Counted from the first letter of the stretch, positions 17,364 through 26,303 are shown. The stretch is 64,000 nt of DNA from Mucilaginibacter flavus (GCF_030409315.1 NZ_JAUFPS010000026.1:152008-216007), one strand, 5' to 3'. A program made the numbers and translations. Notes: generated by a model from the sequence alone, not told the origin.

Positions 17364-18065
17364 TCAAAATACATATTCCTTACCTTTAATATGGTAATCC
17401 GCGGGTATATGCGTTTTCTCAAACCTATCATAACCCGGTTTTAAAGTTTTCCAGAATGCCATATAAGGCTGATGGCTGTAAAAGGCCATGTGCGCCGCAT
17501 CCATCCTGAATGGATAGATATCAAGATTCACTTTTTGTTGCCCACCCTCAAACGCTTTATAAACCAGGGTGTAAATTTCTTCAATTCGCGGATCGGTCAT
17601 GGCATAGCAACCTATGGATGCGCAATGCCCGTGAATCATGATGGCATCGCCTGTGTAACCTTTCAGTCGTTCTAATTTGTTGGGGTAACCTACGTTGATA
17701 GCCAGGTAATAATTGCTTACGGGGTTTAGTTGCTTAGGTTCAATGGTGTAAAACCCTTCCGGACTTTTGTTATCGCCGCTCCTGGTTTTAGTGCCCAGGT
17801 TACCCGAGTAATAACAGATTTCGTAAGTTTTAAACAGCTTGTATTTCAGTCCGCTTTTTACCCATACTTCTAATGCATTCTGGTCCTTAAAAATGCGGAT
17901 GTAAACAGCTACATTGGTTTTGAATCCTCTATCTTCTAATTCCTTTTGCAGTTTTGGCCAAATGGAAAAACGTACATCGCTGGCGCGTTTACTATCGGGG
18001 AGATCATGTTTGGGGCTGAATATTGTAAAACAGGATATTAGCAAGTAGCAGAATAACTTCAACAT
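17364..18065 (-). CDS. YafK-type L,D-transpeptidase family protein
   Basis: 233 residues from the ATG at 18065; a longer TTG-started frame to 18086 is possible, but the ATG directly precedes a hydrophobic signal segment (MLKLFCYLLISCFTIF). The YkuD catalytic motif is H145 ... SIGC153 (MIHGHCASIGCYAMTD). The family makes or breaks peptidoglycan cross-links or lipoprotein-peptidoglycan links in the periplasm; YafK-like members include the amidase DpaA. Which reaction applies is not decided. Bracketed by palindrome copies B and C. Confidence 0.85.
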   Translation of the reverse strand: MLKLFCYLLISCFTIFSPKHDLPDSKRASDVRFSIWPKLQKELEDRGFKTNVAVYIRIFKDQNALEVWVKSGLKYKLFKTYEICYYSGNLGTKTRSGDNKSPEGFYTIEPKQLNPVSNYYLAINVGYPNKLERLKGYTGDAIMIHGHCASIGCYAMTDPRIEEIYTLVYKAFEGGQQKVNLDIYPFRMDAAHMAFYSHQPYMAFWKTLKPGYDRFEKTHIPADYHIKGKEYVF

Positions 18066-18159
18066 TGACAAGGTATTTGTTGTCAATAACGAAATTTAAA
18101 TTTGTAAATTGTGTTTTATGTAAAATTAAATTCTATAATAGGTGTTTCGGAAATCCCCA

Positions 18160-18190
18160 GACTTCCGAAGTTTTTTAAACTTCGGAAGTC
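18160..18190. repeat. dispersed palindrome, copy C
   Basis: A perfect 14-bp stem GACTTCCGAAGTTT / AAACTTCGGAAGTC, preceded by CCCCA. The central pair is C-G here and G-C in copy A, a compensated change that keeps the hairpin. Confidence 0.75.
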
Positions 18191-18209
18191 TTTCGCCGCT
18201 TTGGTATCT

Positions 18210-19496
18210 TTATTCAAAACGCAAAATCTGCTCCGCCATCCGTAACCCGGTAGTTAGGGCAGCTTCTACCGTACCCATGGCTGTACCTTCATAAAGATAT
18301 TCGCCGGCAAAAAAGATGGTATCCTGTAAGGGCTGGCATATGATTTTGCGGGCTTCGCTGGCTGCTATGGTATCATAGGCGTAAGAGCCAAGGGTAAATT
18401 CATCGGCTGTCCAGTTCACTATTTTCCAGCTAAGGAGTTTTTTTCTTAATTCAGTGGCATTGTATTTAAAAATGTTAGCTAAGGATTGTACGCTTTGGGT
18501 TAACAATTCATCATTTGCCATATCTGTTTTGGCTTCGGCAGGAGGTCCGCCCAGCCACCCGGTAAGTACATTGCTTTGTTGAGGACTTTGTGTCCACCAG
18601 GTTGGAATTTCCTGCTCACTGAAAAGGTAGCCCATATCTTCGGTTTCTTTGCTTTCCCAAAAAGCTTCATCAAACTCTAAAAGAACTTTAATCACTGCTC
18701 CAAAACCCATTGCCGCAATAGCATCGCTATAAACGGGTATTGTTGGTTTAAAGCTTAATGATGCGCTTTGATCAATTCCCGCTTGTAAAACCCCAAGCGG
18801 CAGCGCGATAAGCACCTGTTTGGCTTTGTAAGCATTGCCTTCCTTAGTGGTTATCATTACCCGGCCTTGCTGCCATTCAATTTGCTTTGCATTTTCATTC
18901 AGGCAAATCTGGCCGCCGGCTTGTTTTATTTCATCGGCCAAATAATCAACAAGACTTACATAGCCGCCTGCTATGCGATATTGGGCGCCCATGTCTTCGG
19001 CTTGCCATTCTTTCCGTAAGGAAAATGAACTTGCCTTTGCAGGATCGCCGTTGTCATAACCGGATACATATTGACGCACCATTTTGCGGGTGCCCTCGTA
19101 TTTATCGGCATTAAATTCCCGTTGTAAAAATTGGTCGATGGTAATGTCCTGCTCAAGTGCGTTCAGTTTTTCTATTAACTCATCCCAGTGTTCAACTAAG
19201 GGGCCATCGGTAGTAAATTCGCCATTTTCGTATTTATACATGTTGGCGCTGGCATGTGGATAAGCAATGCCGGCTTCTTCTAATAAGCATTGTGTAACCG
19301 GTAAATCGCCGTGAATAAATTCGGCACCTAACTCCATCGTTTGTTGTGACGGACCGTGTTTAACAGTGTGTATGCGCCCGCCAATGCGATCGCGGGCTTC
19401 AATAACTATTACTTTTTTACCTGCTTTAGCCAATGTACGGGCGGCCATTAAACCGGCCGCACCGGCGCCAAGAATCAATATATCGGTATCTGTCAT
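18210..19496 (-). CDS. flavin monoamine oxidase family protein
   Basis: 428 residues from the ATG at 19496, which sits right before the FAD-binding strand DILILGAGAAGLMAA (residues 4-18); an upstream TTG at 19532 is less likely. It has the ARDRIGGRIHTVKH motif after the Rossmann strand and the C-terminal FAD site FFAGEYLYEGTAMGTVEAAL. It should oxidise an amine to an imine with FAD and O2; the substrate (polyamine, amino acid or other) is unknown. No signal peptide. Monocistronic. Confidence 0.88.
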   Translation of the reverse strand: MTDTDILILGAGAAGLMAARTLAKAGKKVIVIEARDRIGGRIHTVKHGPSQQTMELGAEFIHGDLPVTQCLLEEAGIAYPHASANMYKYENGEFTTDGPLVEHWDELIEKLNALEQDITIDQFLQREFNADKYEGTRKMVRQYVSGYDNGDPAKASSFSLRKEWQAEDMGAQYRIAGGYVSLVDYLADEIKQAGGQICLNENAKQIEWQQGRVMITTKEGNAYKAKQVLIALPLGVLQAGIDQSASLSFKPTIPVYSDAIAAMGFGAVIKVLLEFDEAFWESKETEDMGYLFSEQEIPTWWTQSPQQSNVLTGWLGGPPAEAKTDMANDELLTQSVQSLANIFKYNATELRKKLLSWKIVNWTADEFTLGSYAYDTIAASEARKIICQPLQDTIFFAGEYLYEGTAMGTVEAALTTGLRMAEQILRFE

Positions 19497-19696
19497 GTTT
19501 GGGTATCGGCTTACAGCCGGATTAATATACAAATATGAGGGAATGTAGTTTCAGGGCCAAAATTCCGGTGAAATGATTAGCCGTTTTCACCGATAAAATC
19601 CTTTTGCTTACCGGGTAGTTTGGTTGTGCTGCCAGTATTGTATTGTTGCGCCTGTAATGTCGCCATACCTTTAGGTCATAATTAATACTTACAGCG

Positions 19697-20101
19697 ATGA
19701 ACAACGATATAAACACCCCAGTAGAAACCCCAAACAATAGCAAAGTTGCCGCCGGGGTTATTTTATTAGTAATAGGAGCTATATTACTGGTAGATCAATT
19801 TCAATTGTTTTTTATTCCCGACTGGTTGTTTAGCTGGCCAATGTGGATGATTGCCTGGGGCGCATACATGGCGGCAAAATACAATTTTAAAAAGCCATCT
19901 TGGATGATCATTATGCTGATTGGCGTGGCCTGTTTAATTGACAATAATTTTGACGGTGCCGACCGCATTGTTTGGCCATTAGCCATCATGGTTTTTGGTA
20001 CCTGGCTGGTATTAAAACCTAAAAAACAAAAGGAACAGTACATCTTTGAAAACAAAAAAGATACTTTCCATTTTGACAAAGCCGCCGAACCCGAAATGTA
20101 A
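19697..20101 (+). CDS. LiaI/LiaF-type (DUF5668) membrane protein
   Basis: 134 residues. About four short hydrophobic segments lie between 18 and 110, with the typical pattern GVILLVIGAILLVDQF ... WPLAIMVFGTWLVLKPKK, then a charged tail. Such domains occur in envelope-stress proteins of the LiaF/phage-shock neighbourhood; no such partner genes lie here. Followed by an intrinsic terminator. Confidence 0.8.
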   Translation: MNNDINTPVETPNNSKVAAGVILLVIGAILLVDQFQLFFIPDWLFSWPMWMIAWGAYMAAKYNFKKPSWMIIMLIGVACLIDNNFDGADRIVWPLAIMVFGTWLVLKPKKQKEQYIFENKKDTFHFDKAAEPEM

Positions 20102-20127
20102 TTGATTTAGTTTTAATAGTTTGATTT

Positions 20128-20159
20128 AAGGGAGGATCTGTAAAGGTTCTCCCTTTTTC
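20128..20159 (+). terminator. intrinsic terminator
   Basis: AAGGGAG / CTCCCTT stem followed by a T-run, 27 bases after the DUF5668 gene stop. Confidence 0.7.
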
Positions 20160-20169
20160 TATGAAAAAG

Positions 20170-20264
20170 CGTCATTGCGAGGTACGAAGCAATCCCCGAC
20201 TGTACAGAGCAAATTTGCAAAGCCGCTCTTCTTATCGGGGATTGCTTCGTACCTCGCAATGACG
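20170..20264. repeat. long perfect inverted repeat (ACGAAGCAATC family)
   Basis: Two 30-base arms (20170-20199, 20235-20264) are perfect complements around a 35-base centre. The left arm begins CGTCATTGCGAGGTACGAAG. This is a dispersed family: the repeats at 58588 and 58765 share GTCAT, GAGGTACGAAG and ATC in the same order. Confidence 0.9.
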
Positions 20265-20284
20265 ATATTTTATTCATTAAGGAT

Positions 20285-21985
20285 CTATATCTTATCCATC
20301 TCCGCCTTAATAAATTCAGCCAACTCCTTTACGTAAGCCGCGCTGAAATCAAACTTGATACCCGCGGTTTCGTAAATTTCTTTGATGGTTTTGGTGTAGC
20401 CAAGTTTTAGGGCATTAAGGTATTGCTGTAAACCTTTTTCGGGGTTTTCTTTATAATTTTTCCAAACGGCTATAGCTCCAAGCTGGGCCATGCCATATTC
20501 AATGTAATAAAAAGGTACCTCAAAAATGTGCAGTTGTTTTTGCCAAAGGTTGGCTTCTGCATCGGGATGCTCGCTCCAATCAACAAAACCGGCACCAAAT
20601 GGCTCATAGATTTCTAACCAGGCAGCGCGACGGTCGGCATCGGTATGATCAGGGTTGGTATAAATCCAATGCTGAAACTGATCTACAACAGCTACCCATG
20701 GTAAAGTTTTCAGCACATCAAAAAGCTGATCGCGTTTGGCGCGTTTTAGGTCTTCCTCGTTATCAAAAAACACATCCCAGTTATCCATCGAGATCAACTC
20801 CATCGACATGGAAGCCAATTCGGCAACTTCTGAAGGGCAATGTTTAAAATCGTTTAGTTCCAGGTCGGCAGTTAAAAAGGTGTGTACCGCGTGGCCACCT
20901 TCGTGAACCATGGTGGTTAAATCACGGAAGGTATTGGCCGAGTTCATGAAAATGAATGGTGCGCCGGTTTCTGATAGGGGATAATTGTAACCGCCCGGTG
21001 CTTTGCCTTTGCGGCTTTCTACATCAAACAGGTTGTTTTCTTTCATGATCTCCAAACGCTCGCCCAGGTAGCTGTTGATATTGGCGAAGCATTGGATTGA
21101 TTTTTCAATCAGTTCGCTGCCATTGTTAAACGGTTTTAAGGCTGCTTTACCCGATACATCAACATCCATATCCCAGGGCTTTAAGGCCGGCAGGGCAAGG
21201 GCTGTCTTGCGTTTTTCTGCTTGTTCGCGCAGTATGGGTACAATCTCGGTTTCGATAGCAGAGTGGAAAGCGTAACAATCCTGGGGAGTATAATCAAATC
21301 TGCCCAGGGCCTGGAACATGTAATCCCTGAAGTTTTCAAACCCCGCATTCAGGGCAACCGTGTGGCGCAGTTTGCGCAGGTGATCAAACAGGGTATCTAA
21401 AGTATCCTTTTCCTGTAAGCGGCGACCGGTTATTTTTTCCCAAACTTCCTGGCGTTTGGCGCGGTCGGTACCTTTTAAAAATACCGAGGCTTGCTCCAAT
21501 GTATATTCCTTATCATCAATATGAACAGACATCGCACCGGTTATCGACTGGTATTTTTGCTGCTCAACCTGTATCTCGGTTTGTACCGGGATATTCTCCT
21601 CGCGGAAAAGTTCTAACGATTTTTTTATCGCCCTTAAAAAGATAAAATATTTTTCGCCGTCCAACTGATCGATATACTCGCTGGTTACCAGTTTTTTGTT
21701 CAGTCCGTTATCGTAAGGCGCAATTTTGGGCGATATTTCAGTAGCAAAATATTGGAAACTTTCCAGCAGTTCTTCGCTGGTGGTATCGCAGGTCATGCGA
21801 ATATAGCGCCAGGCCGAATCTTCTTCTAAAGCGGCTTCTAATTCGCTTCGGTCGTGCAGCCATTTTTCCAGTTCGGTAACTGAATTAATAGGGCGTTCCA
21901 GTAATTCTTTATAAAAAGGTTCAAGTATTTCCCAGGTAATATCAAGCTTAGCGGGGATATATTTTCTTGTTTTTTTGTGGATCAT
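20285..21985 (-). CDS. M3 family oligoendopeptidase
   Basis: 566 residues, near the usual PepF length. Zinc motif H361-E-G-G-H365, with the second-helix Glu about 25 residues later (PSEVAELASMSMEL). The N-terminal half is helical. M3 oligoendopeptidases cut short peptides in the cytoplasm; no signal peptide is seen. The ACGAAG-family repeat lies directly downstream. Monocistronic. Confidence 0.93.
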   Translation of the reverse strand: MIHKKTRKYIPAKLDITWEILEPFYKELLERPINSVTELEKWLHDRSELEAALEEDSAWRYIRMTCDTTSEELLESFQYFATEISPKIAPYDNGLNKKLVTSEYIDQLDGEKYFIFLRAIKKSLELFREENIPVQTEIQVEQQKYQSITGAMSVHIDDKEYTLEQASVFLKGTDRAKRQEVWEKITGRRLQEKDTLDTLFDHLRKLRHTVALNAGFENFRDYMFQALGRFDYTPQDCYAFHSAIETEIVPILREQAEKRKTALALPALKPWDMDVDVSGKAALKPFNNGSELIEKSIQCFANINSYLGERLEIMKENNLFDVESRKGKAPGGYNYPLSETGAPFIFMNSANTFRDLTTMVHEGGHAVHTFLTADLELNDFKHCPSEVAELASMSMELISMDNWDVFFDNEEDLKRAKRDQLFDVLKTLPWVAVVDQFQHWIYTNPDHTDADRRAAWLEIYEPFGAGFVDWSEHPDAEANLWQKQLHIFEVPFYYIEYGMAQLGAIAVWKNYKENPEKGLQQYLNALKLGYTKTIKEIYETAGIKFDFSAAYVKELAEFIKAEMDKI

Positions 21986-22028
21986 AATTTTAGATGTGCA
22001 AATATGCGTGTATGCAAATATGCAGATT

Positions 22029-22196
22029 TAGTCGGAAAGTCGGGAAAGTCCGTGAAGTCCGAAAGTTGGAAAAGCCTGGAAGATTGAAAAAATGTGGTTG
22101 ATTTAATCAATGTATTTGATCTTCTGGCTATGGGGGACTGAGATCCCCAGGCGACGTTACTTTCGGACTTCACGGACTTTCCCGACTTACGGACTA
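22029..22196. repeat. long tandem-unit hairpin (AAAGTCCG family)
   Basis: 37-base arms (22029-22065 and 22160-22196) pair at 35 of 37 positions. Each arm is a tandem of 8-9 nt AAAGTC(C/G)G-like units. The right arm ends exactly on the stop codon of the minus-strand epimerase gene. A second locus with the same units is at 31847. Confidence 0.85.
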
Positions 22197-23126
22197 TGCC
22201 TTCGGCTTATAAAGCGTTTTCGACATCTCGGTAATCCCATCCTCATAACTGGTTGGTTTAAAGTCGAAGGCTTTTTCAAATTTACTGCTATCAAAAATAT
22301 AGTCGTGATCGTATTGGTAATACATTTCTACAGTGCCCATTACCACTTTTTGAAAGAGGCCTATCAACCACAGCATATATTTTTTAATGCTGAAAAACCT
22401 GGGTTTAACTTTGTACACGCTTGCGGCGATCTCTATAAACTGTTTGCCGGTAATGGCAGGCGGCGTTGGCAAATGCCATATCTGGTTGGCGCTATCGGGG
22501 TTTTGGCCAAGCAGGTACATCGCTTTGCCGGCATCTTCAATAAAAATAAAATTGTGCTTTTTGCCGGCGTCACCTATCCATTGTGCGGATTGGCCGGCAG
22601 CATATTTGCTCAGCACCATCATATCAACAAAACTGTTGGTGGAGTCGGTTCCGTAAAAATCAGGCGCGCGGGCTATGGTAGCATTGATGTTGCCTGCTTT
22701 TACTTCGGCCATCAGCATATCGGCAACACCCGCGCGGACGCTGCCCTTCACGCTGGATGGATGGTAGGGTGTATCTTCTTTCATGGCGCCGTTAACCAGT
22801 CCGTACATGTAAACGTTATCAAAAAATATAAGTCGGGCACCTGTGGCTTTGGTTACGTTGATAACGTTTTGCATAATGATGGGCCATTGCTGTTTCCATA
22901 CATCTTTGTCATAAACCAATCCTGCTACCAGGTAAATGATGGTTGATCCTTTGGCTGCTGATAGCACCTCATCGTAATTCAGCAGATCGGCCTTTTGCCA
23001 GGTTACGTTTTTACCGGTTGTGTTAACGGGTTTGCGGCTAACCAAACGGATAGTTTCGTTAGCACTCAATAATTCGCGGGTTAGGGCATTTGCCACCGGA
23101 CCGCCGGCTCCTAATATAGTATGCAT
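22194..23126 (-). CDS. NAD-dependent epimerase/dehydratase-like protein
   Basis: 310 residues. N-terminal Rossmann start MHTILGAGGPVANALTREL, then LVSRKP, a DVLSAAKG-like NAD-binding segment and a VYMYG (Y-x-x-x) region. It is an extended/atypical SDR; the usual YxxxK is not clear (MYGLVNG), so catalysis may be altered. The C-terminal half resembles nucleoside-sugar epimerase substrate domains. Substrate unknown. Its stop codon is part of a long hairpin arm. Confidence 0.75.
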   Translation of the reverse strand: MHTILGAGGPVANALTRELLSANETIRLVSRKPVNTTGKNVTWQKADLLNYDEVLSAAKGSTIIYLVAGLVYDKDVWKQQWPIIMQNVINVTKATGARLIFFDNVYMYGLVNGAMKEDTPYHPSSVKGSVRAGVADMLMAEVKAGNINATIARAPDFYGTDSTNSFVDMMVLSKYAAGQSAQWIGDAGKKHNFIFIEDAGKAMYLLGQNPDSANQIWHLPTPPAITGKQFIEIAASVYKVKPRFFSIKKYMLWLIGLFQKVVMGTVEMYYQYDHDYIFDSSKFEKAFDFKPTSYEDGITEMSKTLYKPKA

Positions 23127-23200
23127 AATCTTTTTCGTTTTGTGTATAACAAAGGTAGGGCAGCCTTGTAAGTCAAAACGTTAACAAAAGATAAGAAAAA

Positions 23201-23312
23201 GCCTCACCCTGCCCTCTCCAAAGGAGAGGGTCCTGCAAATCAACCTGAAATAACAAAAAAAATTGATGCTGATAATCAAAGTCCTCTCCTTTGGAGAGGA
23301 TTTAGGTGAGGC
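23201..23312. repeat. inverted repeat with CTCTCC/GGAGAG cores
   Basis: The outer arms GCCTCACC and GGTGAGGC bracket two inner palindromes, CCCTCTCCAAAGGAGAGGG (23212-23230) and CCTCTCCTTTGGAGAGG (23283-23299). It thus forms either two small hairpins or one long one. The right end touches the stop codon of the Crp-type gene. It is related in layout to the elements at 24777 and 30812. Confidence 0.8.
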
Positions 23313-23917
23313 TAAGCGCTTATCTTCATAATCCTCCGCCTGATCCGAGATAACGAAACCGGGGTGATGCCTAAAAAATTGGCTATGTAATGTTGGGGAA
23401 TGCGCTGTAGTACGTCGCCGCCGGTTTCCAGGAGCTTGTTGTAGCGCTCTTCGGGTGTTTGGGTTATAAAGGCGCTTACGCGGTCTTCGTAGCAGATGAG
23501 GTAGTGCTCGGCGATGAGCCTGCTGAAGCGCTCCATCTTTTTACCAATAAGATCGTCATCATAAAGCTGCTGCATAGCATTGTAGCTAAGGGTTACAATA
23601 TGACAATCTTCCAGGGCTTGTATATAGTTTTCGCCGGGTTGGCGGGTTAAAAAGCTTTTGTAGGAGCTAAGCAGTTCGTTCTCGAAACTGAAATATCCCG
23701 TTATTTCTTCGCCATCTTTTACTAAAAAATAACGTACGGCACCTTTAACAACCAAGCCTATATGGTTACAAATTTTACCCGGTTCGGCAAAGTATTTCTT
23801 TTTTTTAAGGGCACTTACTTCTAAATGTGATGCTAATGCCTGCCACTCCATGTCATTCACGGGTACGTAGCTTTCTACATGCTCCCTGAATTTTTGGAGA
23901 GCTGTTAGCGTGTCCAT
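23312..23917 (-). CDS. Crp/Fnr-type transcriptional regulator
   Basis: 201 residues. A cyclic-nucleotide-binding-like barrel (about 25-125, with GKICNHIGLVVKGAVRYFLV) and a C-terminal winged helix (HYIANFLGITPVSLSRIRRR) are present. No Fnr-type cysteine cluster is seen, so it is probably not an oxygen sensor. It overlaps the upstream UbiA gene by 13 bases, an unusual coupling of a regulator to a quinone-pathway enzyme. Confidence 0.88.
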   Translation of the reverse strand: MDTLTALQKFREHVESYVPVNDMEWQALASHLEVSALKKKKYFAEPGKICNHIGLVVKGAVRYFLVKDGEEITGYFSFENELLSSYKSFLTRQPGENYIQALEDCHIVTLSYNAMQQLYDDDLIGKKMERFSRLIAEHYLICYEDRVSAFITQTPEERYNKLLETGGDVLQRIPQHYIANFLGITPVSLSRIRRRIMKISA

Positions 23918-24759
23918 ATCCTATCCAGCAAAAATAAAACCGCGAACACCACACTGGCAATACCATTGGTAGTCATAAAAGCGAAGTTAACCCGGCTTAA
24001 ATCGTTTGGTTTTACCAACAGATGCTGATAAACCAACATAGAGCAAAAGAAAAGGATGCCTAGGTAGTATAAAATCCCTACATGCGTAAATAACACCGGC
24101 ATCATAATAAACAGGGCCGAAAGAACATGTAAAAATGTAGAAAGCCTTAAGGCGTTCACTTTACCCAAATAGGCGGGGATGGAGTGCAGGTTTTGACTAC
24201 GATCAAAGTCCTCATCCTGCAGGGCGTAAATGATATCAAAACCACTCACCCAGCATAAAACAGATAATGAGAAAAATACCGGAGTTAAGGCGAAAGCACC
24301 GGTAACTACCAGGTAAGCGCCAATAGGTGCCAAGGATAACCCCAGGCCTAATACCAAATGACAAAGTGCTGTAAAACGTTTGGTAGCACTATACCCCATC
24401 ACCACAAATAAAGCAATTGGTGATAAGTAAAAGCACAATGGGTTGATAAAAAAAGTAGCCGCAATAAACAACCCGCAATTGATCAATGTAAATGTTAACG
24501 CCGCAGGCGCGGTAATACGTCCTGCCGGAATATCCCGTTGTTTGGTGCGCGGGTTTTGGGCGTCGATATCTCTATCCAGGTAGCGGTTAAAAGCCATGGC
24601 CGAGTTACGGGCAAAGATCATACAAAGCACCATGAGCACCAGTTTTTTCCAGTCGAAAGTATGCTCGGTAGTAGTCACTGCCAAAAAGAAGCCGATGAAG
24701 GCGAAGGGCATGGCAAAAATGGTATGTGTGAAAGTTACTAATGAAAGGTATTTTTTCAT
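23905..24759 (-). CDS. UbiA-type polyprenyltransferase, probably MqnP-like
   Basis: 284 residues with eight or nine membrane helices. Both Asp-rich motifs are present: NRYLDRDIDAQNPRT near 58-70 and ALQDEDFDRSQN near 180. It attaches a prenyl chain to an aromatic acid at the membrane. The sequence looks like the 'other UbiA' group that serves in the futalosine menaquinone route (MqnP) rather than MenA; this is inference. The menaquinone methylase ubiE lies about 4.6 kb away but is not linked. Confidence 0.85.
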   Translation of the reverse strand: MKKYLSLVTFTHTIFAMPFAFIGFFLAVTTTEHTFDWKKLVLMVLCMIFARNSAMAFNRYLDRDIDAQNPRTKQRDIPAGRITAPAALTFTLINCGLFIAATFFINPLCFYLSPIALFVVMGYSATKRFTALCHLVLGLGLSLAPIGAYLVVTGAFALTPVFFSLSVLCWVSGFDIIYALQDEDFDRSQNLHSIPAYLGKVNALRLSTFLHVLSALFIMMPVLFTHVGILYYLGILFFCSMLVYQHLLVKPNDLSRVNFAFMTTNGIASVVFAVLFLLDRIWTR

Positions 24760-24776
24760 ATTGTTTTAAAAAAAAT

Positions 24777-25324
24777 CCCCTCTTGAGAGGGGTAGGGGTG
24801 TGTTCTGCTACATGCCCCCACGTATTTTGTTATTCCTGTATTTTAATCTTGTATAAGGCTTCTTGAAATTCTCAATGGCCTTGCTCCACAATCTGTTGTT
24901 CAACTGTCCTCAGCACATTATTGATATCTGTTTTTACTTCCTTTTCAGTGAAACGCAGTACTGTTAAATTATATTTGCCTAATTCCTGATCTCTTATTGT
25001 GTCAGCCTCAAATTTCTCTTCGTGGCTGTGATATTGTCCATCTATTTCAATTACCAAATTTAACTCACCGCAATAAAAATCAACTATGTAATTTAACAAT
25101 GGTTTCTGTCGGTGAAAATCAAAACCAAATTTTTTACCTTTTATTTCATTCCAAAGCAATACTTCGCCCAAAGTGCTATCGTTTCGTAACCTACGGGCAA
25201 GCTCTTTTAGTTTAGGGTTGTATGGGATGATTTTGTGTGGCATAAATTACTTGTCGCTTTGCCTTTATGGCGTATAACACACCCCTACAGCCGCACTTTC
25301 CTCCGCGCCCCCTCTCAAGAGGGG
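24777..25324. repeat. inverted repeat pair enclosing the DUF559 gene
   Basis: The left arm 24777-24804 consists of CCCCTCTTGAGAGGGG plus TAGGGGTGTGTT. The right side has the complement AACACACCCCTA at 25276-25287 and CCCCTCTCAAGAGGGG at 25309-25324, split by about 20 inserted bases. The pair encloses only the 24872-25243 gene. A third copy of the 16-base core lies at 25365-25380. Confidence 0.85.
24872..25243 (-). CDS. DUF559 endonuclease-fold protein
   Basis: 123 residues, normal length for this VSR-like PD-(D/E)xK family. N-terminal LARRLRNDSTLGEVLLWNEI and the catalytic core YIVDFYCGELNLVIEIDGQYH (Asp, then ExD) are intact, followed by the RTxEV-like VLRFTEKEV. No function is established for these stand-alone proteins, which are multi-copy in Bacteroidota. 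The gene lies alone inside an inverted repeat pair. Confidence 0.85.
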   Translation of the reverse strand: MPHKIIPYNPKLKELARRLRNDSTLGEVLLWNEIKGKKFGFDFHRQKPLLNYIVDFYCGELNLVIEIDGQYHSHEEKFEADTIRDQELGKYNLTVLRFTEKEVKTDINNVLRTVEQQIVEQGH

Positions 25325-25345
25325 AATTGAGAAAAGAGCTTGCCA

Positions 25346-25993
25346 TCACTCGTTTCCATCGCGCCCCCTCTCAAGAGGGGAAGTGAAATGCGGTATTACA
25401 AAACTCTTATTAATATTATCAATAAAATCCAAAATCTCATCTCTGCCCGATTGCAACTCAGATGATGTTATGAAATATTGTGGCGCTTCTTCAAAAGTAG
25501 CCAATAAGGCTTTTTTGAATTTGGCGATGTTCTGATCGGTTTTTACGCTTGATTGTTTATCGGCCTTGGTGAAAACCAACACAAATGATAAGCCTTTTTC
25601 GCCAAGCCAGTTGCAAAATTCAAGATCTATTTTTTGTGGTTCAAGACGACTGTCGATCAGCACCATCACACATTGCAGGCTTTCGCGTTTATCAAGGTAG
25701 TTATGGATAAATTTGTTCCAGTTGGCTTTATTTGTTTTGGATGCCCGGGCGTAACCATAGCCGGGTAAATCAACAATGTACCAGCTATCGTTAACTAAAA
25801 AATGATTGATCAACTGGGTTTTGCCCGGGGTTTGGGATGTTTTTGCAAGCCCTTTTTTTGCGGTAAGCATGTTGATCAGTGAAGATTTACCCACATTTGA
25901 TCTGCCTATAAAAGCGTACTCGGCCTTTACCGGCGGCGGTAACTTACTGATTTGGGTATTGCTGCAAATAAATTCGGCTGTTTTAACAATCAT
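25346..25993 (-). CDS. engB: ribosome biogenesis GTP-binding protein EngB/YsxC
   Basis: 215 residues. P-loop GRSNVGKSSLIN, switch II DLPGYGYA and TKAD specificity motif are all intact. EngB helps late assembly of the large ribosomal subunit. The GTPase ends near residue 202; the last dozen or so residues (about HFTSPLERGRDGNE) are encoded by the intergenic repeat and are unlike the family, so the original stop seems to have been replaced by repeat sequence. Monocistronic. Confidence 0.95.
   Translation of the reverse strand: MIVKTAEFICSNTQISKLPPPVKAEYAFIGRSNVGKSSLINMLTAKKGLAKTSQTPGKTQLINHFLVNDSWYIVDLPGYGYARASKTNKANWNKFIHNYLDKRESLQCVMVLIDSRLEPQKIDLEFCNWLGEKGLSFVLVFTKADKQSSVKTDQNIAKFKKALLATFEEAPQYFITSSELQSGRDEILDFIDNINKSFVIPHFTSPLERGRDGNE
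25365..25380. repeat. CCCCTCTCAAGAGGGG core inside the engB 3' end
   Basis: Third copy of the palindromic core of the DUF559-flanking repeat. It is read as part of the last codons of engB (the SPLERG stretch), so the repeat has become coding sequence. Confidence 0.8.
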
Positions 25994-26303
25994 GCTGCAA
26001 AGGTAAGTTTTTAATTTGTTGTAATGTTTCCTGGGTGTTTCAAAGTTGGAAGGTTGTAAAGTTGAAATGTTTGCTTAAGGTTTGTTGTAAGGTTGGAACG
26101 TTTTAATGTTGTAAAGTTGAAATGTTTCCTGTATGTTGTAAAGTTGGACGGTTATAAAATTGAAATGTTGGTTTGTCAAAGATGGTGAACTGTTTTTAGT
26201 AAAATGAATGTTTAAACATCTTTTACAAACAAGCGACAAATTATGCTACATTCATATCTAACTTTACAACATTAAAACATTCCAACCTTACAACAATATA
26301 GCA
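25994..26303. repeat. intergenic tandem-unit hairpin (GTTGTAAAG family)
   Basis: 310 bases without a gene. 26042-26170 is a degenerate tandem of TTGTAAAGTTG / GAAATGTT units. Arms 26084-26118 and 26260-26294 (35 bases each) pair at 34 of 35 positions across about 140 bases. The right arm ends 9 bases before the VOC gene start. Confidence 0.85.

Noticed and set aside
22110..22946. 278-codon plus-strand frame opposite the epimerase gene
   Set aside because: It lies antisense to a gene with clear homology and its own product shows no domain.
24777..25380. CRISPR-like array from the three CCCCTCTYRAGAGGGG cores
   Set aside because: Only three copies, irregular spacing, palindromic and separated by genes; not an array.
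26042..26170. CRISPR or protein-coding repeat in the GTTGTAAAG units
   Set aside because: Units are too short and degenerate, there are no spacers, and the complementary arm shows it is a hairpin element.
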